Shown piece by piece: positions 35,885 to 46,560 of a stretch of DNA of 64,000 nt; the first letter of the stretch is position 1; the number at the start of each line of letters is the position of its first letter. The notes beneath the pieces were generated by a model, which was not told the DNA's origin, searched no databases, and saw nothing but the letters and a program-made list of their open reading frames with translations. A program made the translations under genes and the position numbers. Source of the DNA: Lolium rigidum (lineage: Eukaryota; Streptophyta; Magnoliopsida; Poales; Poaceae); the NCBI RefSeq assembly GCF_022539505.1, contig NC_061508.1:89507276-89571275 (forward strand). The letters run 5' to 3'.

Positions 35885-36560
35885 CGATGATTAAAATATT
35901 TGGTCACTCGTACACTCGGGGGTGGAGCCAGTGAGCCTGGTGTGATGACCACAAATATCAATCTCTTGTGCATCCTACCTGACCTCACTGACTCCATCCC
36001 TGAATGTTATTATTTGTTTAGACCAACAAAGTATGAGGCATGCTATTTAGTTGATACTACTTGGCTCGTATTTGAGTTGGCATTCTTCGTTTACTTTTGA
36101 TCTTTCTTCTATTTTTGTGCCGATGATTAAAATGTTTGGTCCCTACACTCGGGGGTGGTGCTAGCGAGCCTAGTGTGATTGCACAAATATCAATCTATTA
36201 TGCATCCTACCTGGCTCGCTAACACCGTCCCTGAATGTTCATATTTGTTTTGACCAAAAATTTATGAGGCATTCCATTTAGTTCATACTACTTGTCTCTT
36301 ATTTGAGTTGGCACTTCTTAAGTGCATTGGCCGATGATTAGAATGTTTGGTCACTACACTCTGGGATGGGGTGAGCGAACCTGGTGTGATGGCAAAAATA
36401 TCAATCTATTGTGCATCCTACTTGGCTTTGCTTACCCCATTCCTGAATGTAAATATTTGTTTCGACCAACAAAGTATGAGGCATATGGTATCTACTTGAT
36501 ACTACTTTGATCTTATTGGAGTACACCGATTATTAGAATGTTTGGTCACTACACTCGTGC
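35885..36560. repeat. Tandem repeat, about 200-235 bp units
   Basis: Three full units and a partial fourth begin at about 35885, 36121, 36330 and 36527. Each contains GATGATTA.AAT.TTTGGTC, '.tacactcgggggtgg', 'agcctggtgtgatg', AAATATCAATCT..TGTGCATCCTAC and 'gaatgt..atatttgttt.gacca'. Unit length shrinks from 236 to 209 to 197 bp. It lies in the 3' part of CACTA 1. Confidence 0.85.
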
Positions 36561-36640
36561 TTTACTTCTCATATATACTTATATGTTGCAAGTAGATATA
36601 TCATCTATGATTTGGTACTGACGTTTTATTTGTCTTGTGC

Positions 36641-36943
36641 ATGGAGATGCCGATGACATATGTCGTGTACAGGGGGAGGGTTCCTCGAGTCAAGGACGAC
36701 TGGGAGGACTGTCGGAGATATGTGCACCGTTTCAACGGCAACAGCTACAAAGGATACCCCACTGGGATGGAGGTGGAAGGAAGATATGTGCGTTATCTAG
36801 CGGGAGAGATGAGAGAGATGAGGAGGAAACGGATGAAGACCATGGCCTTCGTGATGATGCTCATCGTGACCATGGTCATGTTTCATGCATTGTTCAAAAA
36901 ATCGGCCGAGATACCGATTTATCGTGAATCGGGTGGTAACCGA
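36641..36943 (+). pseudogene. Viroplasmin/RNase H1 N-terminal-like domain at the end of CACTA 1
   Basis: An open segment of about 100 residues starts MEMPMTYVVYRGRVPRVKDD, then WEDCRRYVHRFNGNSYKGYP and an acidic/aromatic 'MEVEGRYVRYLAGE', then a Lys/Arg-rich tail. The pattern YVVYxGRxPxVxxxWxxCxxxVhxFxGNSYKGY fits PF01693, the small RNA:DNA-binding fold found at the N-terminus of eukaryotic RNase H1 and in caulimovirus inclusion-body proteins. Here it is preceded by the tandem repeats and followed by a nested repeat element that truncates the frame. It may be the last exon of the second CACTA gene. The assignment rests on motif pattern only. Confidence 0.5.
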
Positions 36944-37355
36944 TAAGATTTCAGCATATCGGCCAGTTTATCGCGCCACCGATATTTTGGTCGATTTTCG
37001 GCATGAGAGCCGATATTTCGCCCGATTTTCACTCTCATGGTCGATATTTCCGCTAATTGTCACTGAAATTTCAAAGAAATTTGGTATGGCAGCCGATATT
37101 TTCGTCCTATGGTTTTGTAGAATTGTGTATTAGCTTAAATTTTCTATTATTATTGATTCAAATGCAATGAATCAAGGTAATACTTATGTGCAATGCTCTA
37201 ATATTATTTTGCATAGCATATTATAGAAAATTTAGTGACAAAAATTAGGATTTAAGCCGATAAATGCGTCACCGATAAAATCAATTAATCGGCCGATAAA
37301 CGATTAATCTTCATTTTAAGGCCGACCGATAAGTTAAGATTAACGATTTTTTGAA
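36893..37355. mobile_element. Small inverted-repeat element nested in CACTA 1
   Basis: A 463-bp segment bounded by TTCAAAAAATCG and its exact complement CGATTTTTTGAA. The interior is full of CCGATAT/CCGATAA/ATCGGCC words in both orientations. No clear target duplication is visible. It could be a MITE-type insertion. It interrupts the end of the preceding viroplasmin-like frame. Confidence 0.6.
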
Positions 37356-37659
37356 AAATGATTTCATGTGATTGTAGTTTAGGTTAGTAGCTAGATTGTG
37401 AGGTGTATGTCACTTGTGACTATGTACCGGGACTTCTAACTTTGTGAAACTTCGTTGTTCGGTGTTGCATGTGTGTTGTATGATTATCTAAGAGACTTGA
37501 CTATTTGTGTATTGATACCGAAATGAGACTTGGCTCTATGTGCTTTTCATATTGCATGTGTAGTGCTATATAAATATTTACTCTATTGGATGGTATAAAT
37601 ATGCATTGTAATACGCTGGAGAATGTTGGAAAAAAATATTTTTGAATTATACCGCCGGC

Positions 37660-37905
37660 GCATCTACATCCCCTACTGCCGGCGCACAGCACACACGCCA
37701 CTGCTTACTGTCCTACTGCCGACGCACCAGCCTATGCACCAGCGGTACACAGTTACTGCCGGCGCAGCCAGCCCAGTGCACCGGCAGTAACTGAGCTACC
37801 GCTGGCGCACAGGCGGGTGCGCCTGCAATAGTCAGTTACCACCGGCCCGTTCCCACCGGCGGGCTCGGGTGCGCCGGCAGTAGGGAAAAAAGGTGCGCCA
37901 GCAGT
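37660..37905. repeat. 3' subterminal repeat array of CACTA 1
   Basis: At least seven copies of TACTGCCGGCGCA or its complement with few changes, at about 37671, 37713, 37756, 37780, 37798, 37820, 37872 and 37895. Spacing is 20-45 bp, as expected for transposase binding sites next to the CACTA end. Confidence 0.85.
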
Positions 37906-37924
37906 AGCCCTTTTCCTAGTAGTG

Positions 37925-38620
37925 TCAGGAAGGAATGGTGCCACCCACGGGCGGCGCCGCGTCGGTGTCGGGCGAGCCGACAAGGATTTCTCCCGAAAAA
38001 ACCCTATCCACAATCCCCAGGCGATCTGTCGCACTGGAGCCCCGCAAGGACTCAGCCTCGACACCACCAAACTCGCCGCCCACGAACATGCACCACTCCG
38101 ATCATGAAACCTCCATCATCGTCTCACCGCGGTTACCGTCACAAGGTTTCCAAGGTAGCGGCAAAGTAGCTTGAAACGGGGCTAGCAGTACCGCGGCCAC
38201 GCGGGAGGGGACTACCTCCACCGCCAAAGGCAGTAGTCAACCGGAAGCAGCCGCAGTCACACCAATCTCAGTTGGGTTCGACCGGGGCCATCAGGCACAT
38301 AAAGCCACCATGGAGGCACACCAATCCCAAGAGAATCTGGTCAGGCCCAGATCGGGCCCGTAAAACCCGCCGCCGCGCTGCAACAGGCCGGCTGCCGTCG
38401 CTGCGAACACCAGCACAAGCCACCTCGCCACCGCCTGCAGAACACACATATCACAGGCAGACTTGCCCGTCCCAACCTAGATGGGGCCCAAAGGGCCTAG
38501 ATCTGGGCCGAACGGGCTCACCCGCGCCGCCCTGCAAGCACTCGGCCGCGTCGCCGTGTCTTCACCGCTCGGCCGACGCCAAGCCTCCAAACTGCTTGGA
38601 CATACATAATGCTATATACA
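37925..38620 (-). mobile_element. LINE-like retroposon, right of the CACTA insertion
   Basis: GC-rich sequence continuing the element at 25340-25696, with only the TCA/CCA target duplication between them. On the minus strand it reads as a GC-rich untranslated-looking region without a domain that I can name. The right end is near a Stowaway fragment at 38622. Confidence 0.4.
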
Positions 38621-38621
38621 T

Positions 38622-38699
38622 GACGCCTCCATTGATTCTGGTCGTGATTTTAGTGTATTTGAACTAAAATCACGACAAAAATTATGAAACGAAGAAAGT
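38622..38699. mobile_element. Short Stowaway-type MITE
   Basis: Contains a perfect hairpin with 14-bp arms, GTCGTGATTTTAGT (38641-38654) and its complement (38663-38676), around an 8-bp loop. Flanks read CCTCCATTGATT and AATTATGAAACGAAG, decayed forms of the CTCCCTCCGTTTCAT ends of short grass Stowaway elements. Confidence 0.65.
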
Positions 38700-38739
38700 A
38701 CCTTACCTCACTAGTAGATAACAGGCCTTTTGTTCCGGG

Positions 38740-38915
38740 TGGTAAGGGCCTTTTGTCGCGGGCGGCTAGCCGCGACAACGGAGGCGCGACAAAAGGGTCC
38801 ACCTTTTGTCGCGGGGCGCTTACGACCCGCGACATAAGGTCCACCACGTGGCAGCTGCGGGGCGCGCACGGCACAGGCCCTTTTGTCGCGGGCGGTGTTA
38901 CCACCCGCGACAAAA
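38740..38915. repeat. Subterminal repeats, left end of CACTA 2
   Basis: Copies of CTTTTGTCGCGG(G/C) at about 38748, 38802 and 38879, and complements CGCGACAAAAGG at about 38785 and 38905 (one variant CGCGACATAAGG near 38837). Some are arranged head to head around CGGGCGG..ACC spacers. Confidence 0.8.
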
Positions 38916-39429
38916 GGCCCTATACGTGGCGCACGCACAACGCTGCTCGCTTTAGGGTTTGAGGGGTGCAGCACCCCTCCCCCCGCCACCGACCGCCTGT
39001 TATATCATTTTTTTCGTTCGAAAATAAAAGTTGCATATATTTGTACGCTACTAGAAATTGTACACGTTCATTCAATATATATATATATAGATCGATCAAA
39101 CAAATGTTGGAAGCAAAAGTCGATTCCTCTTTACATGTAGCCCTTACATATATATATACATTTAGCTCACGATCGACAAGCGGTACTAACGACCGTCTAT
39201 TTGGAGGTAGAGCATCTATTTGGACTAAACAAGCCTTTGTTGTTTAGTACATCTTTAATCAAAAGTCCCGCCAGCTTCCTCCGCGATTCCTAGTGCGTGT
39301 TCCTTTGGTTGGAGTCTGTCCCGCATGAAGTCGACCTATATACGAAAATGAGATGAGTATGACTATATCAGTCTTGATAACGAAATATTGATGATAATAA
39401 ATAAAGTTGTGAATGTTATTGCTACGTTG

Positions 39430-42400
39430 AATTTATTATTGTTACGCTTCTCGGTGGTTAACATGCGAATGGACTCGCAAACGTAGTATCCACATAGATT
39501 CGTCCCTTGTGGCTGCCGGGGGCACGATACAGGAGTAAATGTTAGCTTCTGCGCCCAGGTTTCGTTCTTACGATGTCTCTTGAAAGCGGTCCAAGCCCTG
39601 CCAGTGCAAAAGAATGATTGAATGAGTGGATAATTAATTGATATCTCACGAATGATAAAGCGCGGCGATGAAGGAAATTACACTTGGAGCAACTTCGCAA
39701 GTCCCGGAACCCGTCCACGCCTCTACTCAGTGGGTCTTTTACCTCAACTATTCCCTTATCAGGTTGAATGTCTAGTAGAATCCAGATGGAAGCTGCACAT
39801 GTTATGCATATACGTCGGGAATTACACTTAACATCGAGTAAGAAAAATTGAATGTGCATAAAGATCATTAAGACTCTCACTCGTAGTTGTAAGGAAACAA
39901 TATTGAATCACGAAATATTGCTCCCCAAAAACCTTAGTAGGTTTCCCCCGTTTCTTGGGCATTAAACTTTACCGTTTGAACATGTACTTTATCCGGGTCA
40001 ATAAACCCAATATTGATAATATTATTACTTTTGCATTCACCGATCTTCGATCCGCATAAGAGAACACATAAGATATAATGAGTATATATATGCAATGAAA
40101 ACGAACATGAACTGAATGAAAATGAACTTATATGTAGTTAACAACTTACAAGCAATAGCAACTCATGAGAGATTTGTCGAGGGCATCTAGATTGAATAAC
40201 TGCCAGAGTTCATTCATCTCAATATGGATCTCCTCCTTTCGGTAGTAATATTCCCATGGTATACTCGCCACGATGAACCTTATGTTCTCCTTGCATGCAT
40301 CAAGGTACCATTGATGCAAATTCCGCATATGTGTTGGCAGTTTAAGCAGCTGCTCTGTGCTGACCAAGTCGGCCCCGTAGACAAATTTAGGAGCTATATC
40401 AGCAGTGGGTAGTGCAGCATTCGGCTGCAGACAGCAATTCCTCCACGGTAACGTCACGGGCAGCCGCTAGCTTTGCAGCTTCTTCCATATCGAAACCACC
40501 ATGTTCCCGGTACAGCTTGGGAACATTAAGCACTTTGAGTGCTCGGGATCGATTGTTTGGGCTGAGCACCGAGGAGGGGAACTTCCTTTCTCTTTTTGCC
40601 TTTTGTCGTTTGCTTGGCCTTGAGGGGTGCACTTGTTGAAGTTGACTTATTCTCCGTTGCACTTCTAGCTGATGATTTGCTCGTGCCAGCAATGTCCTTC
40701 TCCTTAGCCTTTTCAGCCTTCTTTGTGTCAATTACCTTCGCAAGAGTGCGTGTATAGTCATCCTTCTTCTCGTGTAAGTCATACTTGCGATGGTGTGTTC
40801 GGAAAACTAGTAGCATATGCTATTTGGTTCTCCGTGTATGGCTCTGCGCGGGAGGTTTTGGCTTATGAAAAAAATCATAATTGATTTTCTTAACAATGGC
40901 ATCATTTTCCTCCGGGGTACGATCGTAAGGACGGGGGGAGGAACCTTTGGTACTTTTGGGAGGGGCGACCTCTTGCAGACAGGACTCTTGAAACGCTTCC
41001 GGTTGGGTGCATTCCGAGTCTTTTTGGGCGGAGGCGGCGGCGCTGGAGATGGAGATGGACTACCGATGTCGTGGTCGACGTCGTACCCATGGGGTGATGG
41101 TGGCGACATGTGATCAGTAGGAGGAGGTGATGGTGGCCTGCGATCATCTGGAGGAGGTGATGGTGACCTGCTCGGACGACTGGTACTAGGGGCTACCCAG
41201 CCTGGCAGCCTGATGTTCTTCTTTTCCCAGAGAATGACTTCTCCCAGCACCTCTCTGAGTGTAAGCCCCCCATCACCTCCAGGGATATCGAGCTCCAATG
41301 TCCCCCACGACGGGACAACTGAATCCACCCCGACACGAGCATAGCCAGCTGGAATCGGATTGCCATGCCATGTTGCCGAATCTTGGTCGATCGTGTAAAA
41401 TGTATTCCCATTTATCTCGTACCCTTGGAATGTACATATGTTTGAAGATGGTAACCTGGCCAACAAGTACAGCTGCTCCACCGCAGATGGTTCATTAATG
41501 AGATGTCTTTGCAACCAACTGCCGAAGGTATTCATGTGTTGACGTGTAATCAAGGACTCGGGCTGGCCCGGGTTTATTTCTCGTAAAACATTCTTATGTT
41601 TCTCGATGTACGGAGCCACCAAGCTGGAATTGTATAGAACTGTGTAGTGCGCTTGATTGAAAGAAATCTTGTCCCTCCACACCGTTGTTTTCCTTCCTAG
41701 TGTGCCTTTTCCAGTCAGCCTCCCCTCATACCGAGATTCAGGAACACCAATCGGCTTAAGGTCAGGAAGAAAGTCAACACAAAACTCAATGACCTCCTCA
41801 GTTCCGTAGCCCTTTGAGATACTTCCTTCCGGCCTAGCTCGGTTATGAACATATTTCTTTAAGACTCCCATGAACCTCTCGAAGGGGAACATATTGTGTA
41901 GAAATACGGGACCGAGAATTCTAATCTCTTCAACTAGGTGAACGAGGAGGTGCGTCATAATATTGAAGAAGGATGGTGGGAACAACAACTCGAAGCCGAC
42001 AAGACATTGGACCACATCTTCCTGTAATCCCGACAAAGTTTCCGGATCCATTACCTTCGAGAAATTGCGTTCAGGAATGCACATATCTTCACAATGGCTA
42101 GTCGAACATTTTCCGGTAGAAGTCCCCTCAATGCAATCGGAAGCAATTGTGTCATAAGCACGTGACGAGTCATGGGACTTCAGGTTCTGGAATTTTTTCT
42201 CCTTCATATTTACTATCCCCTTTATATTCGACGAGAAACCAGACGGAACCTTGATACTGAATAGGGCTTCAAAAAAGATCTCCTTCTCTTGTTTGGTAAG
42301 AGCATAGCTGGCAGGCCCTACAAACTGCCCTGGATGATTGCCGTTTCGTCCTTTATGAAGTTCCTGGTCCTCCCGTGCTTCGTTGTATCTTTTGTCTTTC

Positions 42401-44250
42401 CATACACGCCCGGAAAACCTAGAATATTCACACAAAGATTCTTGGTCAGGTGCATCACGTCGATTGCGGAGCGGACTTCCAGGACTTTCCAATATTCTAG
42501 CTCCCAGTAAAATAGATTTCTTCTTCCACATGGGCGCGTGTCCGTCATCGTCTTTCGGAACAGGTCGACCGCCTGGACCCTTTCCAAAGATAACATTTAA
42601 ATCCTTGACCATGTCAAATATATCAGCACCACTACGGGGGACAGGCTTCGGACGGCGGTCTGCCTCGCCATCGAAATGCTTGCCTTTTTTTTTTAAGGGA
42701 TGCTTGCGCGGAAGGAAACGACGATTGAACGGGTACACAACTTTTCTGCTTTTTCCCAAATATTTACTTTCAGTCTCATCTAAACAGTGTGTGCATGCAT
42801 TGTATCCTTTGTTCGTCTGTCCTGAAATGTTACTGAGAGCAGGCCAATCATTGATGGTTACGAATAGCAACGCTCGTAGGTCAAATTCTTGCTCCGTGTG
42901 CTCATCCCACACACGTACACCTGGTTTGGCCCACAACTCCAAAAGTTCATCGACTAATGGTCTTAGGTACACATCAATGTCGTTGCCCGGTTGCTTTGGG
43001 CCTTGGATAAGCACTCGGCATCATAATGAACTTCCGCTTCATGCACAACCAAGGAGGAAGGTTGTAGATACATAGAGTCACGGGCCAAGTGCTGTGACTG
43101 CAGCTCTGCTCCCCAAAAGGATTCATGCCATCTGTACTTAGACCAAAGTATAAGTTCCTTGCCTCACCTGCAAAATCCGGAAACTCTCTCCCGATGTTTC
43201 TCCACTGCCGACCATCCGCGGGGTGCCTCAACATCGCGTCTTTCTTACGTTCTTCCATGTGCCATCGCAACAACTTGGCATGCTCTTTGTTTTCGAACAA
43301 ACGTTTCAACCGTGGTATTATTGGAGCATACCACATCACCTTCGCAGGAACCCTCTTCCTGGGTGGCTCGCCCTCAACATCACCAGGGTCATCTTTTCTG
43401 ATCTTATACCGCAATGCACCACATATCGGGCATTTATTCAAATTCTCGTACTTCTCACCGCGGTAGAGGATACAGATCATTAATGCATGCATGTATCTTC
43501 TGCACATCTAATCCTAGAGGGCAGACAAGCTTCTTTGCTTCATATGTACCGACGGGCAATTCATTATTTCTTGGAAACAGACTTCTTTAATATTATCATC
43601 AATTTCTCAAATCCCGAGTCAGTCACACCGACCTCTGCCTTCCATTTCAGCAATTCCAATATGCTACCCAGCTTTCTATGCCCATCTTCACAACCTGGGT
43701 ACAACAATTTGTGGTGGTCCTCTAACATCTTGTCGAACTGCAACCTCTCCTTATCCGTGCCACGATCTCTTCTTGCATCAGAAATGGCCCGACGAAGATC
43801 ATCATCAACAGGATCATCTGATGCATGTTCTTCACCTCCTTCTTCTTCATTGTCGTCCATTGCGGTATCAAAGCATTCAGAGAACATAGATCGGTACTGG
43901 TCATCATTATCTTCTTCCTCATCGCCGTCTTCCATCATAACCCCTTCTTCTCCGTGCTTGGTCCAAACATTATAGCTGGACATGAATCCAAACCGAAGCA
44001 GGTGGCTCTTAATGTCTCTTGAGCAAGAGTAATCCTTCTCGTTCTTACATTTTAGACATGGACAGCACATAAAACCTTGCTTCGACTTGTTGGCCTCGGC
44101 CACAAGCAGGAAAGAATTCACGCCCTCTCTGAAAGCGGGGGCACATCGGTTACCGTACATCCATGGATGACTAATCTGCATCATAAGTACAATTATATAT
44201 GTATCAGATGCAATCACCTTGCTAAAATTAGTATTGTACGGACTATGCAT
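39430..44250 (-). pseudogene. TNP2-type transposase with C-terminal Ulp1/C48 protease domain, broken
   Basis: Read right to left: the transposase-associated domain (HPWMYGNRC...CCPCLKCKN...HLLRFGFM, 44180-43970), an acidic linker, 'LLKWKAEVGVTDSGFEKL' (about 43610), CPICGALRYK (about 43420), LSTDGMNPFG and 'CIYNLPPWLCMKRKF'. A one-base frameshift near 43010 leads into the longest frame (735 codons, 43014-40807). That frame holds IQGPKQPGNDIDVYLRPL, 'ACTHCLDET', 'FGKGPGGRPVPKDDDG', a DUF4218-like block and 'YEINGNTFYTIDQDS', then Pro/Ser-rich sequence. Further down come 'LDALDKSLMSCYCL' (40190-40146) and a C48 domain: a His (SFH) next to WILLDIQPDKG, Asp in the following 'VKDP', and QGTNLCGYYVCES with the Cys codon at 39492-39494. 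Frameshifts include an apparent extra base right after the His codon near 39795. Introns are likely but not mapped. Not functional as it stands. Confidence 0.8.
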
Positions 44251-44464
44251 ATATATATAGTCGAGAAAATAGTTGCTAACCTTTTAGGATCAAAAAAAGG
44301 AGAAATCTTATCAAATAAAACCAAGTGGCATCCCTCTCACAAGCATTCCATCAAACACCTCTTGTGCACATGTAGAAAAAATGAGCTAGCATACACCTCC
44401 ACCTTCACCACCAAGGAAAAAATGAGGTGGGGGGGTGGCTGGCTGCTTCTATATATATAGGGGG

Positions 44465-44660
44465 GGACATTTTGTCGCGGGCCGTATTACGACCCGCGAC
44501 AAAAGGGTGGCCACGTCGCTCCTAACCCTTTTGTCGCGGGTCGTAATACGGCCCGCGACAAAAGGCCGCGACAAAAGCCTCCGCGCGCTCCACATGGTTT
44601 CGGGACGACGTGGCCAGGCCATTTGTCGCGGGTGCAGGCGCGCCCGCGACAAAAGGCTCC
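44465..44660. repeat. Subterminal hairpin repeats, right end of CACTA 2
   Basis: Three inverted pairs of TTTTGTCGCGGG...CCCGCGACAAAA: one at about 44470-44507, one at about 44528-44566 and one at about 44621-44656. The first two have centres GCCGTATTACG and its complement, so they are inverted copies of each other. Confidence 0.85.
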
Positions 44661-44689
44661 CACGGAAGCCCTGTTTTCCACTAGTGCCT

Positions 44690-45778
44690 TCACCGAAATC
44701 TGATGTCGATCATTTGGGTTTTTAGCAAAGCCTATACATGACGCCCTCCTGGCGCCGATGACTACAAAGTTGCAAGCTAGGACTGGCACGTACGCATGCA
44801 GTCAGCGGCGGCGTATTAGTAGGATCTGTGCTTGCTTCTGCGAGTTGATTATTACTCCGATTTGTACAGCAACAGTAGCACCGCCCCGACTGGCTAATGA
44901 ATTGAAACAGTAGGCAGTTGGTTGTCAAGGCCGGGCGCCACCGTTCTACTGTACAAGTGCACAGCTCGCCTCGCTAGCTGCTTAATTAGTCTGAACGCCG
45001 GCACTCGCGACGCCTTCGTCTGTGCAGAAATGGACACCGCATGTACACGCACAGTGCCCGCCTTCAATGTGGCTTGCTATCTTGCTAGCCAACTACTGAA
45101 AGATGCATCTGTTTCATGAACAATTCCTAGCTTCCTTGTGTTTCTTTCTTCAGGTTCAGGTTTATATGTCTCCATGAGTGAGTGAGTGAATGCACATCGC
45201 GTCGACACTGAAAGCCAAGTTATGATCATGTCGAGGGACTGAGGGAGAGAGATCGGAGAGACACGTCAAACCAAAAGCTACACTGGAGAGCATTTGTATC
45301 CTGCGCAGCTGCATATGTGAGGTATGCATCCATGCGTGTCTGTGTATATCTGGTTTCAGTTTAATTTGAATATGCATGCAGATGCATGCCCTGAAGGGGC
45401 ACCATTGGAGAGTACTTCGTACGTACCGGTAATAATGCATGTCATCAACCATGCAAGCGGACGGCATATTGCATGCATGCAGTAGTTTTCCTAAGCATGC
45501 AGCAGTGCAAAGGCTTAGGTAATCACAGTTGCCCTCACACAGGAGGTGTACGTGCTGCCATAGTGTTGCATCTGTGATGTGTTGCCTTGCCTTATACATG
45601 CAAACTAGGAATCTCCAAAAAAGAATCGAGGCACGAATACACTGTGATAGATTGTGTATGTGCCCTAGATTACAAAAAAACACGGCCGTCTTTCATTGCC
45701 CTGAAGCATGAGCCCGTCCTCCCTCCTTTCCTAGATATATAAGGTGTATTTGGTTTTGTGGAAAAATCCAGAAAATAT
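44690..45778. other. Unclassified intergenic sequence
   Basis: About 1.1 kb lacking transposon hallmarks, rich in GCATGC and CTAGCTAG words. No open frame shows a known domain, and no tRNA or recognised microRNA hairpin was seen. Confidence 0.35.
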
Positions 45779-46560
45779 CACTAGTACAGAATAGCCTAGT
45801 AGTGGCATTGCATTTTTGTAATTGATGGCATTGATTTGGCAAGCCACCAACATGACGTCATAGTTACAGCTGGTGGCATTTCGCCCAACGCCACTAGTAC
45901 GATAGATAATAGTGGAGTTGCGGGGCAACACCACCAGTATGATAGATAATGGTGGCGTTTGTGCATATACCACTGTAATATTCTAGAACATAGGACCAAC
46001 GAAGGGTAGATTTAGAAATGGGATGTGCATTTCACCGCAAAATGGGGGAAATTTTCGCGCCTTATTGCATAAAACCTAAGAGGGATCGAGATTTCTCTCT
46101 CGTTGCTATTAGGGTTAGAGCAATGTGAGTGTTATGAATTTCGACATGATCTCTTTTGAAACTTAGGGTTTTGGGAGAATGTTTGACTTGGCATTTCAAA
46201 GTTGAATTTAAAACAAAAGAAGTATAAAGTAATCAATATAAAAATTGAATTATGAATTCATAATTCAAAAGCATATTACATTTACACAAATAACTCATAA
46301 GTGAATATCAAATATATACAAAAGCTCATAAACAAAACTTTGAGCTTTATTGATTGCACACACACATTACATTGTCATTACGAATTCTTTATATTACAAT
46401 AAATGAATATATGAAACAAAAATAAGAAATAAAATGAAGATTACATCAATGGAATTATTTCTATGCTAAAGTCTTCATCAATCATCATTTGATCTTCTCC
46501 AAATACTGGTATAACTTGCAACCTGTATAAGAACAACAAATAGAAGGAATTGTCCAGTAA
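45779..46560. mobile_element. One end of a third CACTA element
   Basis: Begins CACTAGTACAGAATAGCC and is followed by subterminal repeats of TGGTGGC(A/G)TT / AACGCCACTAGT type (about 45800-45970). The matching end is not in the window, so this is a truncated copy or a deleted derivative. The remainder is AT-rich, non-coding. The right limit is arbitrary. Confidence 0.6.

Larger units (their letters stand above)
25697..37924 (+). mobile_element. 12.2-kb CACTA (En/Spm) DNA transposon
   Basis: The element begins CACTACTAGGAAAA and ends TTTTCCTAGTAGTG, exact 14-bp terminal inverted repeats with the CACTA signature. Flanking trinucleotides are CCA (left) and TCA (right), a 3-bp target duplication with one mismatch. 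Both subterminal regions are packed with TACTGCCGGCGCA-type motifs in both orientations, the expected transposase binding sites. Inside are a plus-strand TNP2-type transposase (26.5-30.0 kb) and a second plus-strand gene (31.9-36.9 kb), both broken. It is inserted in a LINE-like element. Confidence 0.93.
38709..44686 (-). mobile_element. 6.0-kb CACTA DNA transposon, minus orientation
   Basis: Starts CACTAGTAGATAACAGGCC and ends, on the complement, CACTAGTGGAAAACAGGGC. It is flanked on both sides by CCT (38706-38708 and 44687-44689), an exact 3-bp target duplication. Both ends carry repeated CTTTTGTCGCGGG motifs, often as inverted pairs. The single transposase gene runs on the minus strand (44250 down to about 39430). 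The exact duplication and better coding sequence suggest it is younger than CACTA 1. Confidence 0.94.

Noticed and set aside
42383..43075. Plus-strand 230-codon open frame
   Set aside because: It lies opposite the conserved CACTA 2 transposase core and shows no family resemblance.
45340..45500. Palindrome-rich GCATGC segment considered as a microRNA precursor
   Set aside because: No stem long enough for a plant microRNA and no recognised mature sequence.
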